Below, piece by piece: positions 8,795-16,684 of a stretch of DNA of 64,000 nt. Each line of letters starts with the position of its first letter. The first letter of the stretch is position 1. Under the pieces are notes generated by a model that saw only the letters and a program-made list of their open reading frames with translations, ran no database searches and was not told the DNA's origin. Location: positions 3,647 through 67,646 of the forward strand of contig CAJKDC010000003.1 of assembly GCA_905198575.1 (NCBI GenBank). The letters run 5' to 3'. A program made the position numbers and the translations under genes. Source of the DNA: an uncultured Bacteroides sp. (GTDB lineage: Bacteria; Bacteroidota; Bacteroidia; Bacteroidales; Bacteroidaceae).

Positions 8795-10093
8795 TTATTT
8801 GTTTTCTTTTACCCAATCATTAAACATAGCAATAGATTTTGCCAATACTCCTGCAGAGCCTTTAAAATGTCCGGAACCACTGGGGACGTCTCCCATTCCG
8901 TACCATTCATAAAATCCCTTATTTTTTATCACACGGTCTATCATTGGTCTTACCTCTGCATATGCTTCTTCTACAAAGCCGTTGGCTATGAGCTGCTGAA
9001 TCATACGACCGCCAAACCAAGTCCAGTCACCACCGTTCTGATATACGTAGGGTTTTGCCATCCCTCCCGTAAAGAAATTATCAGGATAAGGTGGATAAAG
9101 TGTCAACCCGATACTTGGCATTCCAGACAAGCGGACATTTTCCAGCATCTGAGCATTTACTGCCGCAATTTCTTCTTTGGTTAATAATCCAGCTTCAATA
9201 GCAACAGCAGTTCCACCGTGATAATGAACCTTATTTTCATCAAAATCACCTAAATCCGGAGCCTTATCCAAATACAAATGAGGAATAAACTTTTGCTGCT
9301 TTGCATCCCATAAATGTTCACGGACATTACGGGCTATACCCTGACGTATATCACTCCACTTTTTCAATAAAGCGGTATCGTCCGTCATTTCTGCCATATA
9401 ATCCAAAGCGATGATAAACATAGCATTGTCGTATACATCAACAGCAAGATATGAATTTTCGTTCATGTCACAACCAAAATCATCATTAGGCTGTACATCA
9501 CCCCAGTCAGCTGTCATTGCACCATACAACAAGCCATATTTTTCACTGTAACGCTCACGCATCAGATAGTCTACCATATCATCCATGCGTTCCAATACAG
9601 TACGTCCGGCTACCTCTTCCTGTAAGATTGAAGTATCACCCGTCTTTTTAATATATTTACCGACAATTTGTATTAATGATGTTTCCTGGTCCGTTTCAAC
9701 TGTATTCTTGAAGCCAACATGCTCAGGAGCAGCCTCCGAATAATAAGGAGTATTATCATTCCATGTAAAGTCGGGCTTCAAAACATATCCGTCAATCATT
9801 TCATCATTGGGTTGTTGTAAAGCAAAGAACAGTAAAATCGCGTTTTTCAAATCCTGATGGTTTACTTCTTCGCAAGCTGTTTCAATAAATGTGTTCATAT
9901 CACGGGCCCATATTTGTGAGTAACCACTTCCCGCGTTCAAGCCCTGACGGATAACAGAACGTGCCATACTGTCGACAGTTACCAACGTTTTGTCTTCCTG
10001 AATTTTTTTCACTAAATCGCCATGAGGAGAATTAGAGCAAGCAGCAAATAATCCCCCCAAAAACATTGCTGCAAAAAAATTTATTTTCTTCAT
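8795..10093 (-). CDS. six-hairpin (alpha/alpha)6-barrel glycoside hydrolase, lipoprotein
   Basis: The first gene of the mannose operon encodes about 432 residues. The start chosen is the ATG at 10093 (MKKINFFAAMFLGGLFAACSNS), which gives a clean lipoprotein signal with lipobox cysteine; an upstream ATG at 10102 adds three residues. Features such as YSQIWARDMNTFIE near the N-terminus, DFTWNDNTPYYSE, MTADWGDVQPNDD, a GGDWTWFGGR segment and the C-terminal PSGSGHFKGSAGVL fit an (alpha/alpha)6 six-hairpin glycosidase of the GH63/GH37/GH125-like type. The exact family is not clear to me: the WARDMN motif resembles but does not equal the WLRDS of GH125 exo-mannosidases. The gene context argues for an alpha-mannoside or mannosyl-conjugate as substrate. 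It is probably periplasmic and membrane-anchored. Confidence is high for a glycosidase and low for the substrate. Confidence 0.75.
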   Translation of the reverse strand: MKKINFFAAMFLGGLFAACSNSPHGDLVKKIQEDKTLVTVDSMARSVIRQGLNAGSGYSQIWARDMNTFIETACEEVNHQDLKNAILLFFALQQPNDEMIDGYVLKPDFTWNDNTPYYSEAAPEHVGFKNTVETDQETSLIQIVGKYIKKTGDTSILQEEVAGRTVLERMDDMVDYLMRERYSEKYGLLYGAMTADWGDVQPNDDFGCDMNENSYLAVDVYDNAMFIIALDYMAEMTDDTALLKKWSDIRQGIARNVREHLWDAKQQKFIPHLYLDKAPDLGDFDENKVHYHGGTAVAIEAGLLTKEEIAAVNAQMLENVRLSGMPSIGLTLYPPYPDNFFTGGMAKPYVYQNGGDWTWFGGRMIQQLIANGFVEEAYAEVRPMIDRVIKNKGFYEWYGMGDVPSGSGHFKGSAGVLAKSIAMFNDWVKENK

Positions 10094-10126
10094 AGAATGC
10101 ATATTATATTAGACTTTTCTTTTTGG

Positions 10127-10134
10127 CAAAATTA
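10127..10134 (-). promoter_or_regulatory. -7 promoter element of the mannose operon
   Basis: On the minus strand this reads TAATTTTG, a match to TAnnTTTG, placed about 34 bp before the ATG at 10093. It would start transcription of the five-gene operon near 10120. It faces away from the regulator's -7 element at 10159-10166, so the upstream -33 regions of the two promoters share the 24 bp between them. Confidence 0.55.
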
Positions 10135-10158
10135 GTGAGGATATATGATTTTTTATAT

Positions 10159-10166
10159 TACTTTTG
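10159..10166 (+). promoter_or_regulatory. -7 promoter element of the araC-type gene
   Basis: TACTTTTG matches the TAnnTTTG consensus and lies 36 bp before the ATG at 10202. This position also argues against translation starting at the upstream ATG at 10145, which would place the promoter inside the coding region. No convincing -33 element is seen at the usual distance. Confidence 0.5.
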
Positions 10167-10201
10167 TGACGAAACACTTATACTTTCTTACTATCTGCAT
10201 T

Positions 10202-11137
10202 ATGCTAAAAATTAAAGAAGGATTCAGAGGGGAGCGGTTAATTTCCCTGCCAGACGATATTTTGTCTGCCTATTCTAAAGATCCGCTGATAAAAAACCTG
10301 TATATCCGCAAAATAGGTTTCTTTCCGCACGTCAAATACCATTATATTCAAAAAGAAAACGGAACCGACTATGCAATGCTGATTTACTGCACGGACGGTA
10401 AAGGATGGTATAAGATTAACGATAAGACTTACACCGTACTTGCCAACAATTATATTATTATTCCTCCCAATACGCCTTATTCTTTTGGAGCAGATGAAGA
10501 AGATCCTTGGAGTATCTACTTTATTCACTTCAAAGGAAGTCTATGCGAGCATTTTTTACCCAAGTATCCCAATCCCCAGCCGATAATACCTAATGAATAT
10601 TCTCGGCTACAGGACCGTTTTGATCTTTTCGAAGAAATTTACCAATGTTTTTCGATGGGATATATCAAGGAATATATGATATATGCCTCACTGAATCTTT
10701 ATCGGTTTCTTTCTTCATTCATCTATCTGGAACCTTTCCGCCATATTAATGTAATCGGAAGAAAAGAAAGTTCTTTTTCGACAAAAGTCATCCACTATAT
10801 GCAAGAGAATATCCAACACAATATCACGCTGGAAGAATTTGCAAACAACTTCAAGTATTCTCCCTCGCATTTCTCTACGCTTTTTCAAAAAGAAACAGGA
10901 GTTTCACCTATCAACTACTTCATACGTCTGAAGATTCAGAAAGCCTGTCAATACATTGAACTTACAGATATGAGAATCAGTGAGATATCTGTACAACTTG
11001 GTTTTGAAGAACCGGCATACTTCTCCAGGCTATTTTCAAAAATAATGGGAGTATCTCCATCTGTTTATCGCAAAAAGGAATCCATAAGAAAACCGGAAAT
11101 ACTTTCTAGCGAAAGTACGGAAACTGAAAAAGAGTAA
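10202..11137 (+). CDS. AraC family transcriptional regulator of the mannose locus
   Basis: A protein of 311 residues from the ATG at 10202 (MLKIKEGFRGERL). A frame-consistent upstream ATG at 10145 would add 19 hydrophobic residues unlike the family, and a -7 element lies within that stretch, so I prefer 10202. The N-terminal half is a cupin-type sugar-sensing domain (CTDGKGWYKIND, YIIIPPNTPYSFGADEEDPWSIYFIHFKG). The C-terminal 100 residues are two AraC helix-turn-helix motifs (ITLEEFANNFKYSPSHFSTL and ISEISVQLGFEEPAYFSRLF, ending VSPSVYRKK). It is a one-component cytoplasmic regulator, not a hybrid two-component system. Divergent transcription from the mannosidase operon and co-orientation with the second GH92 gene suggest that it controls both in response to mannose or a mannoside; the ligand is inferred. 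Confidence 0.88.
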   Translation: MLKIKEGFRGERLISLPDDILSAYSKDPLIKNLYIRKIGFFPHVKYHYIQKENGTDYAMLIYCTDGKGWYKINDKTYTVLANNYIIIPPNTPYSFGADEEDPWSIYFIHFKGSLCEHFLPKYPNPQPIIPNEYSRLQDRFDLFEEIYQCFSMGYIKEYMIYASLNLYRFLSSFIYLEPFRHINVIGRKESSFSTKVIHYMQENIQHNITLEEFANNFKYSPSHFSTLFQKETGVSPINYFIRLKIQKACQYIELTDMRISEISVQLGFEEPAYFSRLFSKIMGVSPSVYRKKESIRKPEILSSESTETEKE

Positions 11138-11176
11138 TATACAAGAAGATAATACAAGCAGTTCGAAAAAAAGTCT

Positions 11177-11223
11177 TATAAGGATTATATGCAAAAACGC
11201 TTTCTTTGCATATAATCCTTATA
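11177..11223 (+). repeat. 19-bp perfect inverted repeat directly before the GH92 start codon
   Basis: The left arm 11177-11195 and the right arm 11205-11223 are exact reverse complements (core AAGGATTATATGCAAA / TTTGCATATAATCCTT) around a 9-nt loop (AACGCTTTC). The right arm ends four bases before the ATG at 11228. As RNA it would form a long AU-rich hairpin covering the region where ribosomes load. As DNA it is a large dyad that a dimeric regulator could bind. It may also end transcription of the regulator gene, although only a short T-rich stretch (ATTTTATG) follows. No TAnnTTTG element lies between 11138 and 11227, so the following gene may depend on read-through from the regulator. Confidence 0.85.
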
Positions 11224-11227
11224 TTTT

Positions 11228-14200
11228 ATGAAGAAACATCTCATTACAGCTTTTACTTTTGCATCATTGACTTTTGCACAATATGCAAACGGACAAATAT
11301 GGAGTATCGGGAAAAACGATAACCAAACAACTGAGTTTGCATTGGGTCCCGATAAATATAAAGACTTTCTGGCGCATGACTTCGGCTATGAAGACCGCTA
11401 TTTTTTAATTGGTTACTCTAACGAAAAAACAGATTTCCCTTACGTTATTCCAGGACCATCTGACGGTTGGGGAGGTACAGGAGGTACTTCTGGATGGCGT
11501 ACGCATGAAACTACCATACTTTTCGGCCTTGAAGATGCACCTCTTTCTGATAATTGGAAGCTTGTGATTGATATAGCAGAAAATGCTGTAAAGCAACCTC
11601 CATTATTGAAAGTGAGTGTTAATGGACATGACTGGAAATTCCAAATGCCAGCCGGTCAAAACGAAAATGCCATTACCGGAGATTTGACTGGAAGCAAAGA
11701 ACATATTTTAGAAATTCCACTCAACTCCTCGCATTTAAAACAAGGTGGCAATGAAATCCGTTTATCTGTTTTGCAAGGGTCATGGATTCTGTTTGATCAG
11801 GTTTACCTGGACGGACCTGCTGGTACTAAAGTCACTCAACCGAAAAAAGCTTTTATCCGCAATGTATCGGCAGCAAACTACGAAACCATGGTGAATGGAG
11901 AGCGTTTCCAACCTTTACTAGTTGATGTTGAAGAACTGGAGAAGAACCCGGAAATATCCGTTGAGTTAGACGGGAAAAATATCTTCACCCAGAAAATAGA
12001 TACCGCACGCTATATCTTTGAAGTCTCGATGCCTGCAGTAAAACAAGCTTGTACAAGTAAATATTGCATTAAAGTAAACGGACAGACGGTTGAAAATGGA
12101 ACGGTATCACGCTCTGCACAAACTCTGCAAACACCAGCTGACTATGTAGACACCCGTATCGGCACAGGACACTCAAGATGGATGATAGCTCCTGGTCCTT
12201 GGATGCCCTTCAGTATGGTCAAGCTTAGTCCCGATAATCAAAACATGGGATGGCAAGCTGGTTATCAACCTACCTTCGAAAGCATAGGATGCTTCAGTCA
12301 TCTGCACGAATGGACGCTGGGAGGATTAGGTATGATGCCGACAAACGGTAAACTGATTATTCAGGAAGGAGACGAAATGAATCCTGATTCTGGATACAGA
12401 TCGCATATCCAGAAAAAAAATGAAAAAGCTGAAATCGGATACTATTCTATTTTACTGGATGATTATAATATCAAAGCAGAGTTGACCTCTACTACACGAT
12501 GCGGATTTCAGAAATATACCTTCCCGGAAAACAGCAAGAACTCTAGGGTACTGGTAGATTTACATATCCCAACCGAATATGATTATGAACTGAAATCTAT
12601 CGAAGTAAAACAAGTATCTCCTTATCGCATCGAAGGTAAAAGTCACCAGTACTCCAAAGAGGTATGGAGTAACGATGCAGAACAGGATTACACGGTTCAC
12701 TTCGTTCTGGAATTTGACCAGCCTATTCAAGCCATGGGCGGATGGATGGATAATCTGATTTATCCAACTACTCACCTCAAAGGTAAACAATTGAAAGATG
12801 CAGGCGTATATTTACAGTTTGATACAAAAAACAATCAGGTAGTACAGGTTCGTTCCGGCATATCTCTGGTTAGTGTAGAAAATGCAGCCTTGAATCTGAA
12901 AGAAGAAATAGAAGAACCTTTCGGATGGGATTTTGAAAAAATACGCAGTTTCCATAAGCAGACTTGGAACGAATTGTTTGGAAGAGTAGAAATAGAATCT
13001 AACGACCGACAGGAAAAAATCCGTTTCTACAATAACATGTATCGTGCATTATGCAGCCGAAACATTTGGAGTGACGTAAACGGGGAATGGATTGGAACAG
13101 ATCATAAAGTGCATAAGATGGCCAATAAGGAGGATGTCGCACTGGGATGTGATGCCTTTTGGAATACCTTCTGGAACTTAAATCAGTTCTGGAATCTGGT
13201 AACTCCCGAATGGACAAGCCGATGGGTAAAATCCCAATTAGCCATGTACGACGCCAACGGATGGCTGGCTAAAGGCCCGGCAGGAATGAACTACATCCCG
13301 GTAATGGTAGCCGAGCATGAAATCCCACTGATAGTAGCAGCTTATCAAATGGGGATACGCGACTTTGATACGCATAAGGCACTGGAAGCTATGCTGAAAA
13401 TGCAGCAAACTCCTTCGCAGAAAGTGCACAGAGGATATGCCGGAAACAGAGATTTGAATGCTTATCTGCAATACAAATATGTGCCATCCGATTTAGGACG
13501 ATTCTCAAACTCTTTGGAATATTCTTTTGATGACTGGACTGTAGGACAATATGCCAAAGCACTTGGAAAGAACGATATTTATAATCAGTTCAACGAACGC
13601 GGCTACTGGTGGAAAAATACCATCGAGCCTACAGAAGGATTTGCAACCCTGAAGAACAGCAAGGGAGAATGGGAAAAAGATTTCGACCCGTTCCGCTCCG
13701 GTGCCAACCAACATTACGTTGAAGGAAATGCCTGGCAGCTGACTTATTTTGTCCCTCAGGATGTAAATGCTCTGGCAAAAGCAATTGGTAAAAAGCGGTT
13801 TATTGACCGTCTGGAATGGGGATTCGAAGCCAGCGAGCCTTGGAGATACAATGCACCCAACGACCAATACTGGGATTTCCCTGTAGTGCAGGGTAACCAG
13901 CAATCTATGCATTTTGCATTTTTGTTCAACTGGGTAGGAAAACCTTGGCTGACCCAGAAGTGGAGCCGATCTATCATCGACCGCTATTATGGATATGGAA
14001 TAGCCAATGCTTACCTGGGCGATGAAGATCAAGGACAAATGAGTGCATGGTTTATTATGGCTGCCTTAGGCCTGTTCCAGACAGACGGTGGATGCAGTAC
14101 TGAACCAGTATACGAAATAGCTAGTCCAATTTTTGAAAAAGTAACCATTCATTTGGACGAAAAATATGGACGTGGAAAGGCATTTACCATCGAAGCTGAA

Positions 14201-14356
14201 AATGTATCGCGCCATAACAAGTATGTACAGTCGGCTGTATTGAATGGCAAACCTCTTACTTCTTTCAAATTTCCGGCCAAAGAATTGCTGAAAGGAGGAA
14301 AACTTATTCTGAAAATGGGAAACAAACCCAACAAGAATTGGGGAAAAACATTCTAA
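11228..14356 (+). CDS. GH92 alpha-mannosidase with N-terminal PL4-domain-III-like module
   Basis: This 1042-residue secreted protein has a signal peptide (MKKHLITAFTFASLTFAQYA, cut near NGQ). Residues about 23-195 form a beta-sandwich module with IWSIGKNDNQTTEF, SGWRTHETTILFGL and LKVSVNGHDW followed by GSWILFDQVYLDGP; this resembles the C-terminal carbohydrate-binding-like domain (domain III) of family 4 polysaccharide lyases. A linker region follows, then a GH92 domain from about residue 305: DYVDTRIGTGHSRW, LHEWTLGGLGMMPTNG, SLEYSFDDW near residue 763 and GDEDQGQMSAW near residue 932 carry the family's catalytic and calcium-site regions. It should remove terminal alpha-linked mannose, probably in the periplasm or outside. 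It follows the AraC regulator by 90 bp and starts just after a 19-bp inverted repeat. The module may steer the enzyme to a glycan; that is inference. The total length is well above that of the lipoprotein paralogue (783). Confidence 0.9.
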   Translation: MKKHLITAFTFASLTFAQYANGQIWSIGKNDNQTTEFALGPDKYKDFLAHDFGYEDRYFLIGYSNEKTDFPYVIPGPSDGWGGTGGTSGWRTHETTILFGLEDAPLSDNWKLVIDIAENAVKQPPLLKVSVNGHDWKFQMPAGQNENAITGDLTGSKEHILEIPLNSSHLKQGGNEIRLSVLQGSWILFDQVYLDGPAGTKVTQPKKAFIRNVSAANYETMVNGERFQPLLVDVEELEKNPEISVELDGKNIFTQKIDTARYIFEVSMPAVKQACTSKYCIKVNGQTVENGTVSRSAQTLQTPADYVDTRIGTGHSRWMIAPGPWMPFSMVKLSPDNQNMGWQAGYQPTFESIGCFSHLHEWTLGGLGMMPTNGKLIIQEGDEMNPDSGYRSHIQKKNEKAEIGYYSILLDDYNIKAELTSTTRCGFQKYTFPENSKNSRVLVDLHIPTEYDYELKSIEVKQVSPYRIEGKSHQYSKEVWSNDAEQDYTVHFVLEFDQPIQAMGGWMDNLIYPTTHLKGKQLKDAGVYLQFDTKNNQVVQVRSGISLVSVENAALNLKEEIEEPFGWDFEKIRSFHKQTWNELFGRVEIESNDRQEKIRFYNNMYRALCSRNIWSDVNGEWIGTDHKVHKMANKEDVALGCDAFWNTFWNLNQFWNLVTPEWTSRWVKSQLAMYDANGWLAKGPAGMNYIPVMVAEHEIPLIVAAYQMGIRDFDTHKALEAMLKMQQTPSQKVHRGYAGNRDLNAYLQYKYVPSDLGRFSNSLEYSFDDWTVGQYAKALGKNDIYNQFNERGYWWKNTIEPTEGFATLKNSKGEWEKDFDPFRSGANQHYVEGNAWQLTYFVPQDVNALAKAIGKKRFIDRLEWGFEASEPWRYNAPNDQYWDFPVVQGNQQSMHFAFLFNWVGKPWLTQKWSRSIIDRYYGYGIANAYLGDEDQGQMSAWFIMAALGLFQTDGGCSTEPVYEIASPIFEKVTIHLDEKYGRGKAFTIEAENVSRHNKYVQSAVLNGKPLTSFKFPAKELLKGGKLILKMGNKPNKNWGKTF

Positions 14357-14386
14357 CATAACATTGCTATAACTTTCTTAAAACAA

Positions 14387-14430
14387 CGGAGCAGTAAAAG
14401 AGTAAATTCTCGCTTACTGTTCCGCTTTTA
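14387..14430 (+). terminator. intrinsic terminator after the large GH92 gene
   Basis: The arms 14387-14397 (CGGAGCAGTAA) and 14414-14424 (TTACTGTTCCG) pair over 11 positions with one G-U wobble and are followed by CTTTTATTTTC. It lies 31 bp after the GH92 stop codon. Confidence 0.75.
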
Positions 14431-14492
14431 TTTTCACTACGATAATAATCATACACTAAAGAAAAGCGATGCCGCATTCATTATAAGTTCAA

Positions 14493-14509
14493 TATTTTTG
14501 CTATTTTTG
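14493..14509 (+). promoter_or_regulatory. tandem -7 elements upstream of metF
   Basis: Two copies of TATTTTTG (14493-14500 and 14502-14509) both match TAnnTTTG and sit about 45-60 bp before the metF ATG. Either could be used. No SAM or cobalamin riboswitch is recognisable in the 130 bp between the preceding terminator and metF. Confidence 0.45.
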
Positions 14510-14554
14510 TCCAGTTATGTAAATTAGCCGATTTGGACACAAGTAAGAAAATAA

Positions 14555-15508
14555 ATGAAAGTTATAGATTTAATTAAAAAAAATGACAAGACTGCATTTT
14601 CCTTTGAAATTCTTCCCCCATTAAAAGGAAATGGCATTGAGAAGCTATACAATACAATTGATACGCTACGAGAATTTGATCCGCAATATATTAACATTAC
14701 CACGCACAGAAGTGAATATGTTTATAAAGAATTGGGTAACGGACTTTACCAAAGAAACCGCTTGCGCAGACGTCCTGGCACTGTAGCCGTCGCTGCTGCT
14801 ATTCAGAATAAATATAACATCACGGTAGTTCCCCATTTGCTTTGCAGTGATTTTACGCGCGAAGACACAGAATATATATTGCTGGATCTCCAGTTTTTGG
14901 GTATAACCGACCTGCTCGTATTGAGAGGTGATAAAGCTAAGCATGAATCATCTTTTGTTCCAGAGCCTAACGGCTATGCACATGCTCTGGAACTGGAAGA
15001 ACAAATCAACGACTTCAATAAAGGTGTATTCATAGATGGGTCGCCCATTAAAACTTCTATGCATACCTTCAGCTATGGAGTAGCCTGCTACCCTGAGAAG
15101 CATGAAGAGTCACCCAATATGGAACAAGACATCTACTGGCTAAAGAAAAAAATCGAAGCTGGAGCTGAGTATGCAGTAACACAGCTTTTTTACGATAACC
15201 AAAAATATTTTGATTTTGTGGATAAGGTAAGAGCAGCCGGAATCAATGTGCCGATTATTCCTGGAATCAAACCTCTATCTCGATTAAGCCAACTGAGTGT
15301 TATTCCCAGAACATTTAAGGTTGACCTTCCGCAAGAGCTTACATCCGAAATGATAAAATGCAAATCGGATGAAGATATGAAACAGCTCGGTATAGAATGG
15401 GGCATACACCAATGTAAGGAACTGATTGAACATGGTGTACCAAGTATTCATTTCTATACAGTCAATGCTGTTCAGAGTGTAAAAGAAATTGCTAAAGTTA
15501 TTTATTAA
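14555..15508 (+). CDS. metF: 5,10-methylenetetrahydrofolate reductase
   Basis: This 317-residue TIM-barrel flavoprotein reduces 5,10-methylene-THF to 5-methyl-THF, the methyl donor for methionine synthesis. The N-terminal FSFEILPPLKG contains the conserved glutamate of the family (FEFFPPK in E. coli), and later segments ITTHRSEY, VVPHLLCSDFTR, GITDLLVLRGD and AVTQLFYDNQKYF match the folate- and FAD-binding regions. The length fits bacterial MetF (about 290-320). It is followed after only 6 bp by the DNA polymerase delta' gene, so the two are probably co-transcribed; there is no obvious functional link. No methionine-type leader or riboswitch is visible. Identification is secure. Confidence 0.95.
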   Translation: MKVIDLIKKNDKTAFSFEILPPLKGNGIEKLYNTIDTLREFDPQYINITTHRSEYVYKELGNGLYQRNRLRRRPGTVAVAAAIQNKYNITVVPHLLCSDFTREDTEYILLDLQFLGITDLLVLRGDKAKHESSFVPEPNGYAHALELEEQINDFNKGVFIDGSPIKTSMHTFSYGVACYPEKHEESPNMEQDIYWLKKKIEAGAEYAVTQLFYDNQKYFDFVDKVRAAGINVPIIPGIKPLSRLSQLSVIPRTFKVDLPQELTSEMIKCKSDEDMKQLGIEWGIHQCKELIEHGVPSIHFYTVNAVQSVKEIAKVIY

Positions 15509-15514
15509 AATACC

Positions 15515-16639
15515 ATGTTCTTTAAAGATATAATAGGACAAGAAGAAGCAAAAAAGCACTTAATCACAGAGGTCAAAGAAGGGAGAATCCCACATGCACA
15601 GCTTTTTTGTGGCCCCGAAGGTGTAGGAAAACTACCTTTGGCTATCGCTTATGCCCGGTTCATCTGCTGCGAGCATCCCACCCACGAAGATGCTTGTGGT
15701 ACTTGTTCTTCTTGCCTGTTATTCAACAAGCTTATTCATCCGGATTTACACTTTGTATTCCCCATTGTAAAATTAAAATCGGGAAAAGGAATTATCTGTG
15801 ACGATTTTCTACCCGAATGGAGAGATTTGGTCTTAAAACAACCTTATTTCAACATCCATCACTGGCTGGACCAGATGGGAGCCGAAAACCAACAGGCACT
15901 TATCGGTGTGCGTGAAAGTGATGAAATCATGAAAAAGCTGAATGTAAAGTCCAGAATGGGCGGGTATAAGGTGATGATTATATGGCTCCCGGAAAAAATG
16001 AACATGGAATGCAGCAACAAGTTGCTGAAAATACTGGAAGAGCCTCCTGTAAAAACGGTCTTTTTACTGGTTTCAGAAGAAGCAGATAATATTCTTCCGA
16101 CTATACAAAGCCGTACCCAACGATTCAACCTGCCACGAATTGCAGAAGATAAGATTACCAAAGTCCTTCAGGACAAGTTCTATTTAATGCCCGAAGATGC
16201 AATAAACATAGCCCACCGTGCAGAAGGTAATTTTATCAAGGCCCTGGAAACAATTCATCTAAGTGAAGACAACAAACTTTTCTTCGAGTTGTTTGTCAGT
16301 CTGATGCGTTTGTCGTATCAACGTAAAATCAGGGAAATGAAGGCTTGGAGCGAGCAAGTTGCCGCTATGGGCCGGGAAAGGCAAAAGCATTTCCTCACCT
16401 ATTGCCAAAGAATGATACGCGAAAACTTCATATACAACTTCCATAACAAAGAGCTTGTTTATCTTAATCCGGAAGAACAGAATTTTTCTTCACGCTTTTC
16501 TCCGTATATAAACGAGCGCAATGTAATAGGAATTATGAACGAACTTACAGAAGCACAAATCCATATAGAGCAAAACGTAAACCCCAAAATGGTTTTTTTC
16601 GATTTTTCCTTAAAAATGATTGTGCTCCTTATACAATAA
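15515..16639 (+). CDS. holB: DNA polymerase III subunit delta'
   Basis: This 374-residue AAA+ clamp-loader subunit has GPEGVGKL at about residues 32-39 as Walker A-like loop, followed by a zinc-binding set of cysteines (CC, then CGTCSSC at about residues 52-70), a MNMECSNKLLKILEEPP segment typical of HolB/DnaX, and SRTQRF as sensor 1/SRC-like arginine region. Delta' is the stator of the clamp loader; in many species it does not hydrolyse ATP. Here the loop keeps GK but has L in place of S/T (GVGKL), consistent with weak or absent ATPase activity. The C-terminal 150 residues form the collar domain. The gene sits 6 bp after metF and 45 bp before the RicT-like gene. Confidence 0.9.
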   Translation: MFFKDIIGQEEAKKHLITEVKEGRIPHAQLFCGPEGVGKLPLAIAYARFICCEHPTHEDACGTCSSCLLFNKLIHPDLHFVFPIVKLKSGKGIICDDFLPEWRDLVLKQPYFNIHHWLDQMGAENQQALIGVRESDEIMKKLNVKSRMGGYKVMIIWLPEKMNMECSNKLLKILEEPPVKTVFLLVSEEADNILPTIQSRTQRFNLPRIAEDKITKVLQDKFYLMPEDAINIAHRAEGNFIKALETIHLSEDNKLFFELFVSLMRLSYQRKIREMKAWSEQVAAMGRERQKHFLTYCQRMIRENFIYNFHNKELVYLNPEEQNFSSRFSPYINERNVIGIMNELTEAQIHIEQNVNPKMVFFDFSLKMIVLLIQ

Positions 16640-16684
16640 TAGCCTAGAAGAGAAATCTTCTATTTCAATTTAATTCAGTAAATT

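Noticed and set aside
10145..10201. ATG at 10145 as the start of the AraC-type regulator
   Set aside because: It adds 19 hydrophobic residues unlike the family and includes the -7 promoter element at 10159-10166.
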